A stretch of 64,000 nucleotides of DNA from Gorsachius magnificus. Taxonomy: Eukaryota; Chordata; Aves; Pelecaniformes; Ardeidae. Location of the stretch: NCBI GenBank assembly GCA_034008185.1, contig CM067084.1, positions 41,677,099-41,741,098 of the forward strand, in the 5' to 3' direction. The notes below the pieces were generated by a model. That model was not told the origin of the DNA, did no database searches, and saw only the letters and a list, made by a program, of their open reading frames with translations. A program made the translations under genes and the position numbers. How positions within the stretch are numbered: the first letter of the stretch is position 1; each line of letters begins with the position of its first letter. Shown piece by piece: positions 22,191-34,790 of the stretch.

Positions 22191-25100
22191 TCCCCTCCCC
22201 ATCCCAAAATGGGGATGTCTCTAAAATGACAAATTCTCCCAAGTTAATTATCACTAGGTATACTGATGGATTTGGACTCTAGAAAGATCAAGCATGGTCT
22301 TTAAAAGACATGCATGTATCCATTCTGCTGGAATTGGTGTTCCATCACACTATTGAACTGAACTCTCAATGACTGACTTCTCACTTGAGCATTGCAGTCA
22401 GAATTTGAAGATCATTTCCCCCAGTAGTGAAAATGCAGCAGACAGCTTTGTGCTGGTTACTTCTCTGGAAGTCAGTGTCTTTATGCCTGAGTATTCCACA
22501 TAGGCAAGTAGAATTGTTCCTGACTCATAGCAGGGTCACTTAAGTCAGGATGGATGGTCTTCTTTATGAAAAAACAGACTAAGACTCTGTAGATCTGTGT
22601 CCACTTACTGGTGCTGTCCTGGGTAAATTAATTTTTCCACCTTTCATTTTCACATTTGTAAAATTATATTTCACCCTTGTCTGTTAAGAGTCACATTGGA
22701 GACGACCATTGTTTGGCCTCAGAATTTTTGCCAGCAGACTTCCTTTGACTGGGATTTAGGCTTGGGGTCATTCTGATCTTTGCTATCACATGATTCCCCT
22801 GCCCACACCCCCAGCCCCGCAAATACTTTTTCCTGTTACAATGGGTATATGATAAACTATGTTGTTTGGTTGAAAAACATTTTTGTTCATATATTGCTTC
22901 AAATGACATGTGTGAGTTCTAACAGTGTCAGTACTACAGTGAGCAAAGATTGACTAAGAATGTTGACTGTTCTTAAACCTGTCATGCTGGTTACCAAAAT
23001 GGCAAACCATTGTCTGGTCCAGAATATTTCTTTGCGAATGGTCTAATGACTGTGTTATATTATGTTTGGAAGAACCAGCCATCTTCTGTACTATTTCTTC
23101 ATAAGGAAGTGAAAATCAATGCAGTATGTGTAATTAATTTATGAACTATGTCTGCAGCACAGGATATTTGTCTCGCATTAAATTTTACCTTAATGCTGCC
23201 TGAGCATTTAAGATATAGATCGCTCGTGCTGTGACTGCACCGAGTTTTCCAGAGCAGTGGACTCTATTTCATCAGGCACAATATTCCTTGCCTTATCTTA
23301 GAGGATACAGATGTTCAAGATAAAGATATTGGAAGAATATTTATTAGGGCTGGAAAGAACAGAGGCTGTGAATTACAGCAAAGGGAGCTGGTTTATCTAC
23401 AATAACTCCAGTGAGGCACCTGTAGTTTAAACAGGTCACCTACAGCCAGTGTGTGTTCCTTGTAGTCACATGACAGCACCTTGCAGAGTGTTTATCTTCT
23501 ATATTTGACTTCTTGCAAGGTCAGAGATAGCCCTGGTAATACATTTGGCCTGGAGATCTTTTCCAGTTGCTGGGAGAGAACCATGAGGTCTCCCACACAA
23601 AAAAATAAACCCAACAGTATAATTCCAAGACTTTCAGTAAAGGGCAAAAATTATACTATATGCAGATTTTGCTGTTGATAATGTGTTTTATTTTTCCTTA
23701 TCTCCTTGAGTGCATGGTAGAAATTGCACACAGAAACTTCTACTTTTAAAATGATTGAGTTCCCCTGCCTATCTCCCACAGCACACGCATTCAACTTTAC
23801 AACAGTGGCCCTTTCCTTTGTCAATCACAGTGTGGCTTTAACAAAGAAAATATTTGGATTGTTTTGATATTTGTTCAGGAGGGCATTTTATTCACCTTTG
23901 GAAAGCATGTAAATTATTAAAGCCACCCCTGAAACTCTGCAATTGAATGGGACTTCTAATCCTTGTTGAAAAATATAAATTATTCATTGTAGAATTTAAT
24001 TTAAAAGTTGGCTGTGTGGTTCCTATGGTTGTTTACATTACATTCTGGTGAAATTGAAAGCACAAATGAATTCCACTAGGTTTTGTTAGAGACCTTCTGA
24101 CTCAGTATATCTGAAGGTTGTCTTTTTATTCCTCTAAATATATAATCCCTTTGTTTTTGCTTCCTGTATCAAAATAAAATATAGATAAAAAGAGAAAGTT
24201 GCTAAGTGCCTTCAACAGTAGCATTTCACTGAATGCTGCCATCCATTCACACTGGCCACAGTTGGCTCTTGGATGCAAAACATCTGAGGAAAATTGATGT
24301 CTGAAGTGGTGGTACTATTATTTCGGTATATTATGTTTCATTGTGAGCAAGAAATGAACTGATGTGCTTAGACCCTGATAATTTAGAGATACTGAATAGT
24401 CTATACCATTTTTTGAAAGAAGAGTAATAACATTTGCGGGCTATGTGAATTTTGTTTAGATAATTTTATCCAGTGTTAATGCCCTACTCTCCCATCTCTA
24501 TTCCATTCTAATGTCTTAAGAACATTATTGTTATAGCGTAATGCTAAATTTACTGAAATGAGTGAGCAGTGTGTCTTCTCCTTTATTCTAGCGTTGAATG
24601 CTCTTGTGTTGAACAGGCCAAACTGTAGAAATGGGTACCTAATGCTCCCTCCCCAGCATGCAGAGATGAACAAGAGCTATGATACACGTAAAACAATTTC
24701 CTAGTGACTGTTATAGCAAAGGAGAGAGGGGCTAGGGAATTGGCTGATCAAGCTCTCTGTTTCTTTGCCTCTTAAAAAAACAAAAGCATCAGCAAAAAAT
24801 GAGCAGAAAAGTCAAGGACAGAGTCAAAAATGAATAGTATGAAACCATGGTGTCCAAAACCAAGAATATACTTTTATGTTAACCTCATAGAGAGTGAATA
24901 TAAAGAGCATATAAACTGAGGAGGCTAGACTATGTGAAATCTGGAGATTTTTTCTCTGATTCCATTGAAAATTTTTATAAATTATTATACGTTAGTTTTA
25001 TTGCTACAGGAATATTTTAAGTACGCAGGCCTGTATTATGCCACTACAGGATTTTTATTTTTTAAAAAAATAATCTTTATCCTTATTCCTATGAAAATCC

Positions 25101-27132
25101 TACACCTCAGAAACAACTGGTTTGAAGAACAGAACAGACTCTATGCCTTGAATATGTAAGATTATGAAGCAGAGACCTGATCCATACAGGTTGGGCTACA
25201 CATGAGTGTGACACAAGGATCAGCTGTGTAAGGTCAATGCAGAGTGACTGAGACATGATAGTTTTGTGGGAATCTAGACAAGATTCATCAAAGCAGCCAT
25301 TATTCTGTATTTAACTTGGTTTAGCTGAGATCAGACTACAGCATGCTGCTGGCTGAGTCTCTTTCCTCTAAGTTCGCTCCTCTTGTGTTCTGCTTAAAAC
25401 TCATTCCCGTTGTGTTTCTGACACCAGTTTAAATGCATACCACTTCTGAGCACAATGTAATAGCACAGATTTTGTAGAAATGCTTAGTTTCAAATTGCTG
25501 CTTCCCTTTGATCATCCATACACAAATACATTTGTGTTTGTCCAAAAATTGTAATGTAGCAAATGGCTGTCACGCCACCAAGCAGTTTTGCATGATGCAA
25601 TCTTACGCAGTACCCCTGCTACAGGTCAAGAGCAACCGCACGCAGCCAGTTTTTATATATCTCTGTCATTTCACATCACATCAAGTTTGCCTTTCCCTCC
25701 TTTTTAAAAAGAAACACTTCAGAAGCAAGTTTATTCAAAATGTCAGCTGAAACAATCAAAAAATCTGTGATTGAGGCATTAGTACAGGGAACACTGTGAG
25801 ATTATTATATGTGTCAGAGAGTCTGAGAACTAACTGAGGTTGTGGGGGTTTTCTTTTAACGCTTTAGCAAAATAGGGTATAAGTGAACAATTCTTGAAAA
25901 CTTTCAGGAACTTAATGCATTTCTTGTCACTTTTAAGAGACGTCATTTTATTAATAAACATGACATTCAGTTTTATTTTCCTGAAAGATACTTCCACTGT
26001 GTGCAGCGTTTCCCCCATAGTCTCACTAATGATATTTACCTTTTGCAGTGCTCAGGAACTGTCAGAAAATATCATTTTCTTCCCCACAGGATTTTTGTCA
26101 ATTTCAGTGAAATGTGCTTAAGTAGCTTTGCATGGGGAGAAAAGAAGGAAAAAAAGACTTCTGTCCTCAAAAAATATGTACTGAAAGGACATGATGGAAA
26201 CCTGTGAAATACAACTTTAGTGTTAGAATGGGAAGTGGGCATGTTTGGGGCTTTTGTTTGTTTTTCTTGAACTTTCTGGAGTTGAGTTCTTGGTTCCGTC
26301 AAATATTACAGATGACTTCTGCATAGGTGAAGAAAATGGTTCTTTTTCTCTATTTGTTATTTAATACCTTTTCCTGACTGCCTTTACCACAGTACTAATA
26401 TTCCATAATCTCCAGGGGCTGGTCCTCATTGACTGTAGAATACACACTATAGCATTTTACTGGGTTTCTGCTGACAATTTTTTAGGTTTTTATATTTGGG
26501 TTGGTGTTTGGACTTTTTTTTTTCTCCATACCTCTGATTCCACTATGCGGAATACACCTTTGCCAATGGTTTTCTGCCAGGTCTGAAGGAAACTCAGTGA
26601 TTATTTCCGTATATTCTTGTAGCTGCTCCTTAAAGTTGAGTATATCATTCCTTATAACTTCAAGCATCTAGCTAGAGCCTGTCAAATATGCAGGTTTGCT
26701 ATCCTAAGGTATTGTCATTTGAATTCTTAGGTTCTTAATCTGAAATAATTTATGTAAAACAGAACAAGTAATGCTTTCCTTTCCTATAGTTATAACCAAT
26801 GTTATGTTCAGCGATATCAAAAAGCAACTCACACACTGAAGAATTCGGCCATCTTCTTAACATAGCCATGTCTATGGCCTGGACATTATATAGCATTTCC
26901 AATCTTAGCATAAAACACTCTCTAAAGTTTGGTATTCATACTTATGGGATCAAAAGAAGAGTTGAATAATGGACGTGTGCTGTGAATACATTAAATTCTG
27001 AAAACAAGCAAAGTTATGTGGATTTTCTGGCTTCCAGAATATACTTTCCAGAAAAATTTATGTTAAAGAATATCATATATAGTCTCTAAGGACTTGGCTT
27101 ATGGCTGAGCTTTCAGGAAGCAAACTCAGAAG
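22191..27132. other. Non-genic stretch
   Basis: I see no recognisable gene, transposon or RNA gene in these 4.9 kb. A 61-codon minus-strand open frame at 26482-26667 has a coiled-coil-like start and a possible splice donor and is discussed as a weak exon candidate. Confidence 0.5.
26558..26667 (-). other. Weak candidate coding exon, unrecognised
   Basis: On the minus strand, a frame opening at ATG (26667) reads MLEVIRNDILNFKEQ, continues as a charged, helix-prone segment to about residue 37, and then meets a possible splice donor AAAG|GTGTAT (exon end 26558, intron GT at 26557-26556). Directly before the ATG is CTAG, which could be an acceptor but has a poor pyrimidine tract and creates an in-frame stop if unspliced. 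The texture is protein-like, but I recognise no family and frames of this length are common by chance. Confidence 0.2.
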
Positions 27133-27415
27133 GTAAGAACATAAGATCAACAGGTCCAAGTCAGACAAATCATTAGCCAGCCTGTATCCTTTGGCTAGTA
27201 ATAGATGCCCAGGGAAATGTGCAAGATCAGAACAAGGGCGTAATGATACTGCCCTACATTACTCTCCCAACAACCATTGATTTGTAGCTCAACCATTATT
27301 GAACTAAAGGTAGTTTCTTTCAATTTAAGAAACTGTGCTTCATCTGTCTGTCCAACTGTTTTTTGAATGACTGTAGGCTTCTAGCCTCAGTGACACCCTT
27401 CGGTTGAGGCTGTAA
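27133..27415 (-). mobile_element. Ancient CR1-type LINE 3' end, minus strand
   Basis: The plus-strand reading AAGAACATAAGATCAACAGG, followed by a degraded GGTCCAAGTCAGAC and later GTCCAACTGTTTTTTGAATG and TTCTAGCCTCAGTGACACCC, matches in order the reverse complement of the 3' region of an old CR1 lineage shared by birds, crocodilians and turtles. In that lineage the region reads like GAACATAAGAA, then a GGGTCAGACCAA-like block, and ends near a GAGTTCCACAG-like block. It lacks the ATTCTATGATTCTATGA tail of the other copies. Divergence is high, and the match is by memory of the family pattern. Confidence 0.6.
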
Positions 27416-28070
27416 ATATGAATAGTGAGTACTAGGCTAGCCTGAGCTTAGGCCCAAGCATATGTGAAATCATATGACAAACTAAATTTCTTGAAACTCC
27501 TGACTTCTTGAATGGTAGCATATCCATCTGCCAGTGAAATTCATCAGTTATACATCTTTTTTTCTGATTTACTATAAATGTATGTAAGAATTATACTCTT
27601 GGTTTAATATCTTAGGTCTTGCATGCTTAACTGGCACAAACACTTTTAAGCACAACTACACAAATATTTTCAGTAACACCTTTTAAAGGGGAAAATATTT
27701 TATCTGAGCTGAAGTATTAGCATATCAGCTTTGACACAGGTTTTCATCAAGAATGCTTTTGAGGCCCTCAATGAACTCTGAAGGGGGGGAGGGGCTTAGT
27801 AAGAAACAGGTTTTGGTGGTTTTTAATTTTTTTTATTTTTTTATTATTTAAAGGTGGACAAATCATTATAGTACAATTCTGCTGGGACTTTTAATATCTC
27901 ATAGATGCTGCAGGACTGATTGCTTTTTGTTAACCACATAGCAGCAATGCTTTTATGGTTAAGTGTCCTTCACTATACGCTTCTAAAAAGACATATTTTG
28001 AAACACTTATTTTATTATCAGAACCATGCTCCTCTCTGTGCTTTGCAGGACAAATACAGATAAGAAAGAC

Positions 28071-28106
28071 CTTACACAATGCTGTAGTCTTACACAATTC
28101 TGTAGT
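28071..28106. repeat. Two-copy tandem duplication, 18-base unit
   Basis: CTTACACAATGCTGTAGT (28071-28088) is followed immediately by CTTACACAATTCTGTAGT (28089-28106), differing at one base. The low divergence suggests a fairly recent duplication or one held by selection. Confidence 0.9.
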
Positions 28107-31100
28107 CTTTTCTTTTGATGCTAAAATAGATTATACTAATAAGACTAAAAGACTTACACTACATGAAGGATTTTCTTCCTCTTTTGGTTCATATACGCCC
28201 CATGCACACTACTGAATTTCCTGATACATTGTTTTATATATCTCAGAGGATTTCTCGATGTGTTCTGGGGTTCTTTCAGTAATGATATGTTTACAAGGCC
28301 AGAGGAATCTTTTCTCTGAGACTTTCTGTTTGTGGGAACAGAACCATCCTATAATAAAAAACCAGTAGTTTTTTTGCCTTTGCAAAATAGGATTGCTGAA
28401 GTATAAAAGGGAAGCAAAAGATTTATGAAATCCTAAAAGCTGGGGTAAAAAGTCAATTTCAGGTTACATTGGGTACATAAAGAGTGCTTATGATAATTTT
28501 TTTGCTGCAGGAAAGGACTGTATTTTTACTAGGAACAGCCAAAAAAGCATAACAAATGAGCAAGGAGAATGCTTTGATTTGAAATGCAAACAAAAAGCTA
28601 CAGTTATGAGTCAAGAACAAAGCAAGGAGTCTCCATGCTGATCCCCAAAAGACATAAACAAACATTAAAGCTAGGCTTCTGGAATGCTTCTGAAGGCGAT
28701 AAATATTTTTATAGTGGGTAGGTAGCTATTGTAAACTAGGACAAGTAGAGAAAGTGTTACTTATTTATGCTAGGTTTGATTCTGAGGAACTCTTGAAACC
28801 AAAGGGTGGAAGAAAACTTTCAGAAGCCCCCATGTTTCACTTTGCATAGCAACATAAGCATTTGAGACTATAAACCTGATTGAAAGTACTTCTAGTCCTT
28901 AGAGAATGAGTACCATTTTCCCTTGGGGCATAAGGTAGAGATCTTGGTCTTGCATACTGTTACACACAGCACAGCACAACAGGGAAATGTCAGTCCGGGC
29001 CCTGAACGTAATACAGTCATACCAGAGCATTTTTACACTCAAGTTCATAATGCATTTCAAGGGAACAGATATATAATAGTAACTTGGAATTCTCTTGACT
29101 GCACTGTTGCAGGAGAGTGGGTATGTTCGTGACTTCAATTGATGCAACTGTAGCCATTGGCCTCAAACTCTGGTTAAGGTGTTTAAGCCATTCCCAGATG
29201 AGAAAACCCTCTTGCTATTGAGTGTCTTGCTAGCTTTCAACTCCTTTAATAGCATAACTCTTGCTGCAGAACTCTGGCTTTTCTACATCTCATGTTAAAC
29301 TAGCGAAGGGGGCACTGATATGACCATTTCAAAATCCATGGCAGCATGTCAAATCATGCTCAGTAGATACAATGTATTTAGGGTGCCATTACTTACATTT
29401 CTTGATGTGAAAAGGAAATCTGAGCTCATGTCAAACAGGCTTCACAGCAAGAAAGATTGCTGAAACAGTAACAATTTCTGCATTAACTTACATTTCTGTA
29501 CATTATACTTTTTTAGTGTGTAAAAACTGCAGACTAAATTTGTAACAGAAATCACACATAGGATGTCTAACAGTAAATAGAAGTTCTAAATTGATTTCAC
29601 TCATTTTTCATGTCAGCTTTAGAATTGTCTTGAATTCTGTACTGACTTGTGATAGCATCTTTTTATGATTTCTGTCTATGAAGAGTTTCTATTTCAGTAG
29701 TATGTGTGGAAAACTGAATAATATTGTTACAATTTTTTTTCTCAGATTTCAGATCTGCAGGGTTTTTTTTTTCTCATCAAATTCAGCAAGGATTTGAGGC
29801 TAATGCTGCATCACAGTTGTATCTATCATCGTTGGTGGTAAAAGATTGTGCAATCAGAACGTGGTTGATGATTCTGTTGATATGATAGGTAGAATAAAGA
29901 GTTAGCTATTGTTATAGCTAGTTTATTATTAGTAGGGAAAGCAAATACGTCTTCAAATCTTACGGAACACAGTTGTGTCATATAAAATGTTCATAGAATG
30001 GCAGCTTTGCCATTCTTGAAATTTGAATATTGCTAGAAGCCATCTCAAACATATTTTATTGAATGTTTAACCATAAAGGTATAATATTTGGTAAAGTGGA
30101 AATGTACTGCAGCCATAGAATTTTGATAGTTTTCTGAAATCCATTGTGGACTCCCTGGTCATATCAATAGATAAAAACAAAATAATACAAGTATGGTAAG
30201 CAAAAATCAGAAGTTTTTGATATAGACTGGATGCTTTGACACAGTTCAATTTTTCAAAAGAGTGTTAGAATTTAGATTTTTGTCTTGGAGTCAAATGAAA
30301 GCAGAGTTCAAAAACTGTATGCATGCAAAATATTTGCTTTAATACTTTAAAAGCTCAAAATTTGATGACCCTACTTGTAGATTTTTTTTTTTAAGGTGAG
30401 AAGAATATTTCTATAATGTATTCTTCATACTTATGATAAAATTATGTTTTAGCAGATTTGAATGCATTTAAAAATAATTTAGTCTCTCTTTCTTCTATAC
30501 CTATGTAAATGAAATGAAGATATATTCTTTAATACTTTTGCCTTCAGGTTTCTTTTTTTTATTATTTTTTCTTTTTCCAATTTATTCGGTAGCATAGAGT
30601 AGATGCTAATTGCAGTGTGAGCAAAGGCCACCAAGCAGGAATTTATATGCTCTGTTAAGCCATGATCATAACTATCACCCAAAACACTGCATTGGCAAAT
30701 GTGAAGACATAGGAACATCTGCAGATTTTCAAAACAAACTTTGATTCTGGATGGTTGGGGTTTTTTAGATAATGTAAGTTGTTGTATGTTTTACCCTTTC
30801 ATGTCATATTCTTCTATACCAAAGAAAGTAGGAGCACTCAGATCTAGTATGTAGCACTGTGCTTAATATGACGCATATCAAAGAACCGCATGATGTTATG
30901 TAGCTTGCTCTTAAAAAAAAAAATGATTGTTGCATAGTAGAGATTTATGGATTGGGAATATGAATTTAATCGTATAAGTAGTTGGTATAAGCCACGCAAC
31001 CCCCTGAACTGATGTATGTGTTGCACTGTACATAACAGAAAGGAAAAATCTATATTATTAATTCTAAAATTTAGGAAACATAAGAAGATGCAGATATAAG

Positions 31101-33823
31101 ACACCCTGGAAAATCTTATCTTAAATGAGCAACAAGATTGGTTGAGCCAAAAAGATTGATTTAGACTTTGCCAAAATCATGAAAAAGCGGATTGTCCCAC
31201 TTTGCACGCTGAATGAATTTGATTGATTTCAGTTAAGAATTGTTCTACACCTTAAGTAAGAAGTTTCTTAATTATCAAAAGGTCCAGTTGAAGTCCTGCA
31301 CAATTTTTAACCCCTGTAACCTCTTTGACACTCAAAGTTTCTAAAGCTAGTAGGCTAACCACTTATTGGAAAATTAGATTTAATAAAGATACTATTCATT
31401 TCCTAAACTTTCTCTACTTACTTATAAAAGTTAAATTGGCACTTGTCAATACCGTGTCAGGTCTTGAAATTATTTTTTAACTTCAGCACAACATTGTATT
31501 CAAGAGTGCTTATTTATCAATAAGCATCTAAAAATACAGACTCTTTTACCTGTAGCTATTTTGAAAATTTGTGTTTGCAAAGACCACTACTTTTTCTATG
31601 AATAGTCCTGTATATGTTCCTATATATTAAAAGCTTGTTGTCCTTGCATATTATTGTTGTGTGAAATACTTATGTATGTTCCATCCTTGCCACTGGCAGT
31701 ATAGATGTGCTACATGGTAGTTTTTCATTGTGAAACAATGCAGTGAAGCATGAAAGACTGCTCTTGCCCCCCATACCATGACAGCTATTTGTCCTGTGAT
31801 GCTGGGTGAAGAGCATTAAACAGCACAATACCATCAGGAGGAGGAGGCCCACAGTGGAGGGCCCCAGTTAAAGAAATTTATTCTCATGAAATGATAGAGC
31901 ATCAGTCTAAGGCAATCCAAGGAAATGAAAGGACATGAAAGATTTCTTCTTTGTATATTGATTTTTACTTTAAATTGATTTGTGACATTTCTGCCATCAT
32001 CAATTCTGTTTATTTAAGGTATCTCTCAAGGTATTTGCTGAACTGTTGAACATAACATTGTGGGAATTAAACATGTTTTTGTAGGAGAATGTGGACCGGA
32101 GCCAGGCTGTTTAAAATTTAGGCTACATAAACAAGGGGAAATTAAACATTTAAATGTTCCAGGCACTGGAGCTTGATTGTCATGTTGATAAATTGTTGGA
32201 AGAGTTTTGCCTTGCTTTTGACCCACAGGCTTGCAAATGGTTCTCAGGTGCCATTTGGGGGTGTGCATGGTCAGGGGCTGCTTCCAAAAAGCAGTTTGGA
32301 CATACTCACCTCCTCTTAGAGCATAAGAGAGTTTACAGAAGAAGCCATTTAATGCCAAGATAGATTCAGTGCCTAGGGATGCTCCTGAGCACATTAAATA
32401 TATTAGTGTAAAAGTAGCTTTGCAATTTATGGCACACGTACAATGCAAAAGATGTGGAAGCAATGTATATAAAGCTTCTTGTTTTCACAGAGTATGTTGG
32501 AGGGAATTTTCTTTATGTCATATTAGGTGAGTGATGGTTATTGCTGCAGATCTTCAGATTAATTTCATTTTTATCAAAAATACATTGCTTTGTCAGTCTT
32601 TTCTGGCAGAAATCAACTCTATTAAGCATCCATACTTTAAGGGCAAGCCATAATGACTACATTTTTTTTCTGGATTACAACCTGATTCCATGTGGCACAA
32701 ATGGGAGGAAATAATATCATAAAATGGCAGATGTGACACTCTAGGGGTAGACAGAAGAGGGGAGCATCACAGCAAACTCCCTCTCTTGATTAATGTACAA
32801 AAAGCTTATTTCTAATCCTGTGTTGGCTGGGTGTGGGTGAAGAATGTCAAGCCTGAAGAAAATCAGGTGGAGAATGACCATTTTGTAGGGTATAACTTTT
32901 TTAGGATCAGCAGAATTTATAGCAGATTTTAGAGGAAACTAATATTTCTTCTATTTTCTGTTGAACATCTAAATCCTACATTAAGGTGAGCTGGAAAAAA
33001 TCCAAAGAGAAGCTGGCGTAGATACCGTATTGTTGCCATCAGCCTGTACAGTATTCTGTTTAAATGAGTTTTTTGATATTTTGTCCTTCGTGTCTGTGTA
33101 TGCTTACTGGACCAAACTTAACTCCATCTGTCACAAACCAATCCTTGCCCCATAAACATTACTTTTCCAGCTCCTTTGAGCTTCTTTAAATGCTGTTATC
33201 GTACCCTCACTTCCTTCTCTTGTTCCTTAAGTACTGTCATGGTAAGTGACAGTGTGTGCTGTGGCTAGATTCAAAATACACACAGTCTAATTATCAATGC
33301 ATTTTATGCCTGGCTAACAAAAAGGTCATGAGAATAGATAGCGCAGATCTTAGATCATGCTGTTTCCTTCTGGGCAACATGAAATTAAATGTCTTCCACC
33401 CCATTATCAAATATGTTGTAAGCAGCTTGTAGTTTTTGTGAGTCTTACCCTTCCCACTGCCTCCTTTCAAAATTGATTGAAATGAACCAAATATAAAAAT
33501 TTATGAGGCGGGGGTAGGGAATGGATGGGTAGACAGAAATAGTCCCATGAACAGTCTGAGGTAGGTTGAGTCTGAAAGATAAGGATGGTGTCTATTTTCA
33601 GTAAGAAATAAATCTGTAAATACCCAGTTGTCATTTTTATGTTCCCAGCACAGTACAGAGTAGAGTCAATATCAGCAGTCTTTCTGCTGGCCTGGAGTTA
33701 TGAATATTTTTTAAACTTGTGAGTCCTTTCCTCTCCCCTCTCTTCCTTCTCTCCTTTTTCCTCCTTATAAAATCAACTTGAACGTTCAAGTGGTTTAACT
33801 TACCAAATTTACCACAACCTTCT

Positions 33824-33844
33824 TAAAAAAACCCAAACCCAAAT
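33824..33844. repeat. A/C-rich low-complexity tract
   Basis: A short run of seven A followed by CCCAAACCCAAATA. Similar A-run plus CCC/AAA tracts occur at 46080 and 53990. Confidence 0.7.
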
Positions 33845-34583
33845 AAGCTTTCAGTAAGATTTCAAAATTGTGAATAGAGCATGATGAGCTGTATTTTGTT
33901 GTTCATCCAGTTTACGATAGACTCAGCAGAGGCATGGGTTTGATGAGAGTGTGATTAGGGTTCCCTAAGCCTCTGGTTTCCCCTGGCTGCAGGCCTGTTT
34001 TAAACCATGTTTGTTCACTTTGCTGTATCTGCTACATGTGATCTGGATTGACATAGCACTTTTGTTCTTTTTCCCTTTCCAAAAGTGGAAAGTTTCCAGC
34101 AGCTCCATCATCTGCCAGACTGGGTCTTCTATTGCCAAAGCTGTAACATTAGAGTAGAGCTCATATGTGTAGAATGGATCAATATCTGCAACAAATGGAG
34201 GTTTTTTTACTACCTATCTGTTGGCTGTTTGATTTCATAGTCTAGCGACACCTTTGATTATAACAGAGTTTGTTTCTGGTCTACACAGTTTTATCTTGAA
34301 AGAACTAGACATACGGTTGATACTTTGATGTACTCATTAAGCCATTTGTTGTAGATGACTGAGAAAGACTCCTATTGTATCCATACTGTAACAAGGCAAT
34401 GTTCCAGGCATTTCTTAGGGCATACTTATGAATCTAAGCCATGCAAGAAAACATCTATAGATAAATAGTAAACTGTAATCAGACTGAATTAAATAAAGTT
34501 TTCCTAATTTCCTTATTTTTCTAAAATGGTCTTGCATGCTTTAAATTAAGATTCCAACTTTAACCTTTTCAAACTATGTTAAA

Positions 34584-34790
34584 ATGCACAGGATTCCCTG
34601 CTCTCTGCTTCCAAAAGATATTTTTCTAAATAGTGATTCTGATTTTGAACAAGTTTTACCACAATCAGAATGGAAGATTAGTAGCTGTAAACCTAATCCA
34701 CATCTTTTCTTTGACAGTGAGACTTTTAGCCCTGGATCTCCTCTTGGCTTTCCCACTGGGACATACCTGCCATTGTCTGGCAAGGCCTAA
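34584..34790 (+). other. Coding-looking open frame, unrecognised
   Basis: A 68-codon frame from ATG to TAA reads as a Ser/Pro-rich, acidic, low-complexity-free peptide (for example FLNSDSDFEQVLPQSEW and FFDSETFSPGSPLGFP). A possible acceptor, ATGCACAG, sits just inside its start, but the pyrimidine tract before it is weak. Two other frames and the opposite strand are also open over much of the same interval, which argues against coding. It could be a terminal exon, a conserved noncoding element, or chance. No family is recognised. Confidence 0.2.

Larger units (their letters stand above)
27416..34558. other. Non-genic stretch
   Basis: No gene is supported. Contents include a T-rich low-complexity run around 27815-27850, an 18-base tandem duplication (28071-28106), and the longest non-repeat open frame of the window (minus strand 32026-32463, 145 codons). 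That frame has no recognised similarity and is cysteine-rich in a way chance frames often are. Confidence 0.55.

Noticed and set aside
32026..32463. Longest non-repeat open frame, 145 codons, minus strand
   Set aside because: Amino-acid content is uneven and Cys-rich, no family is recognised, a plus-strand frame overlaps it, and no splice or promoter context supports it.
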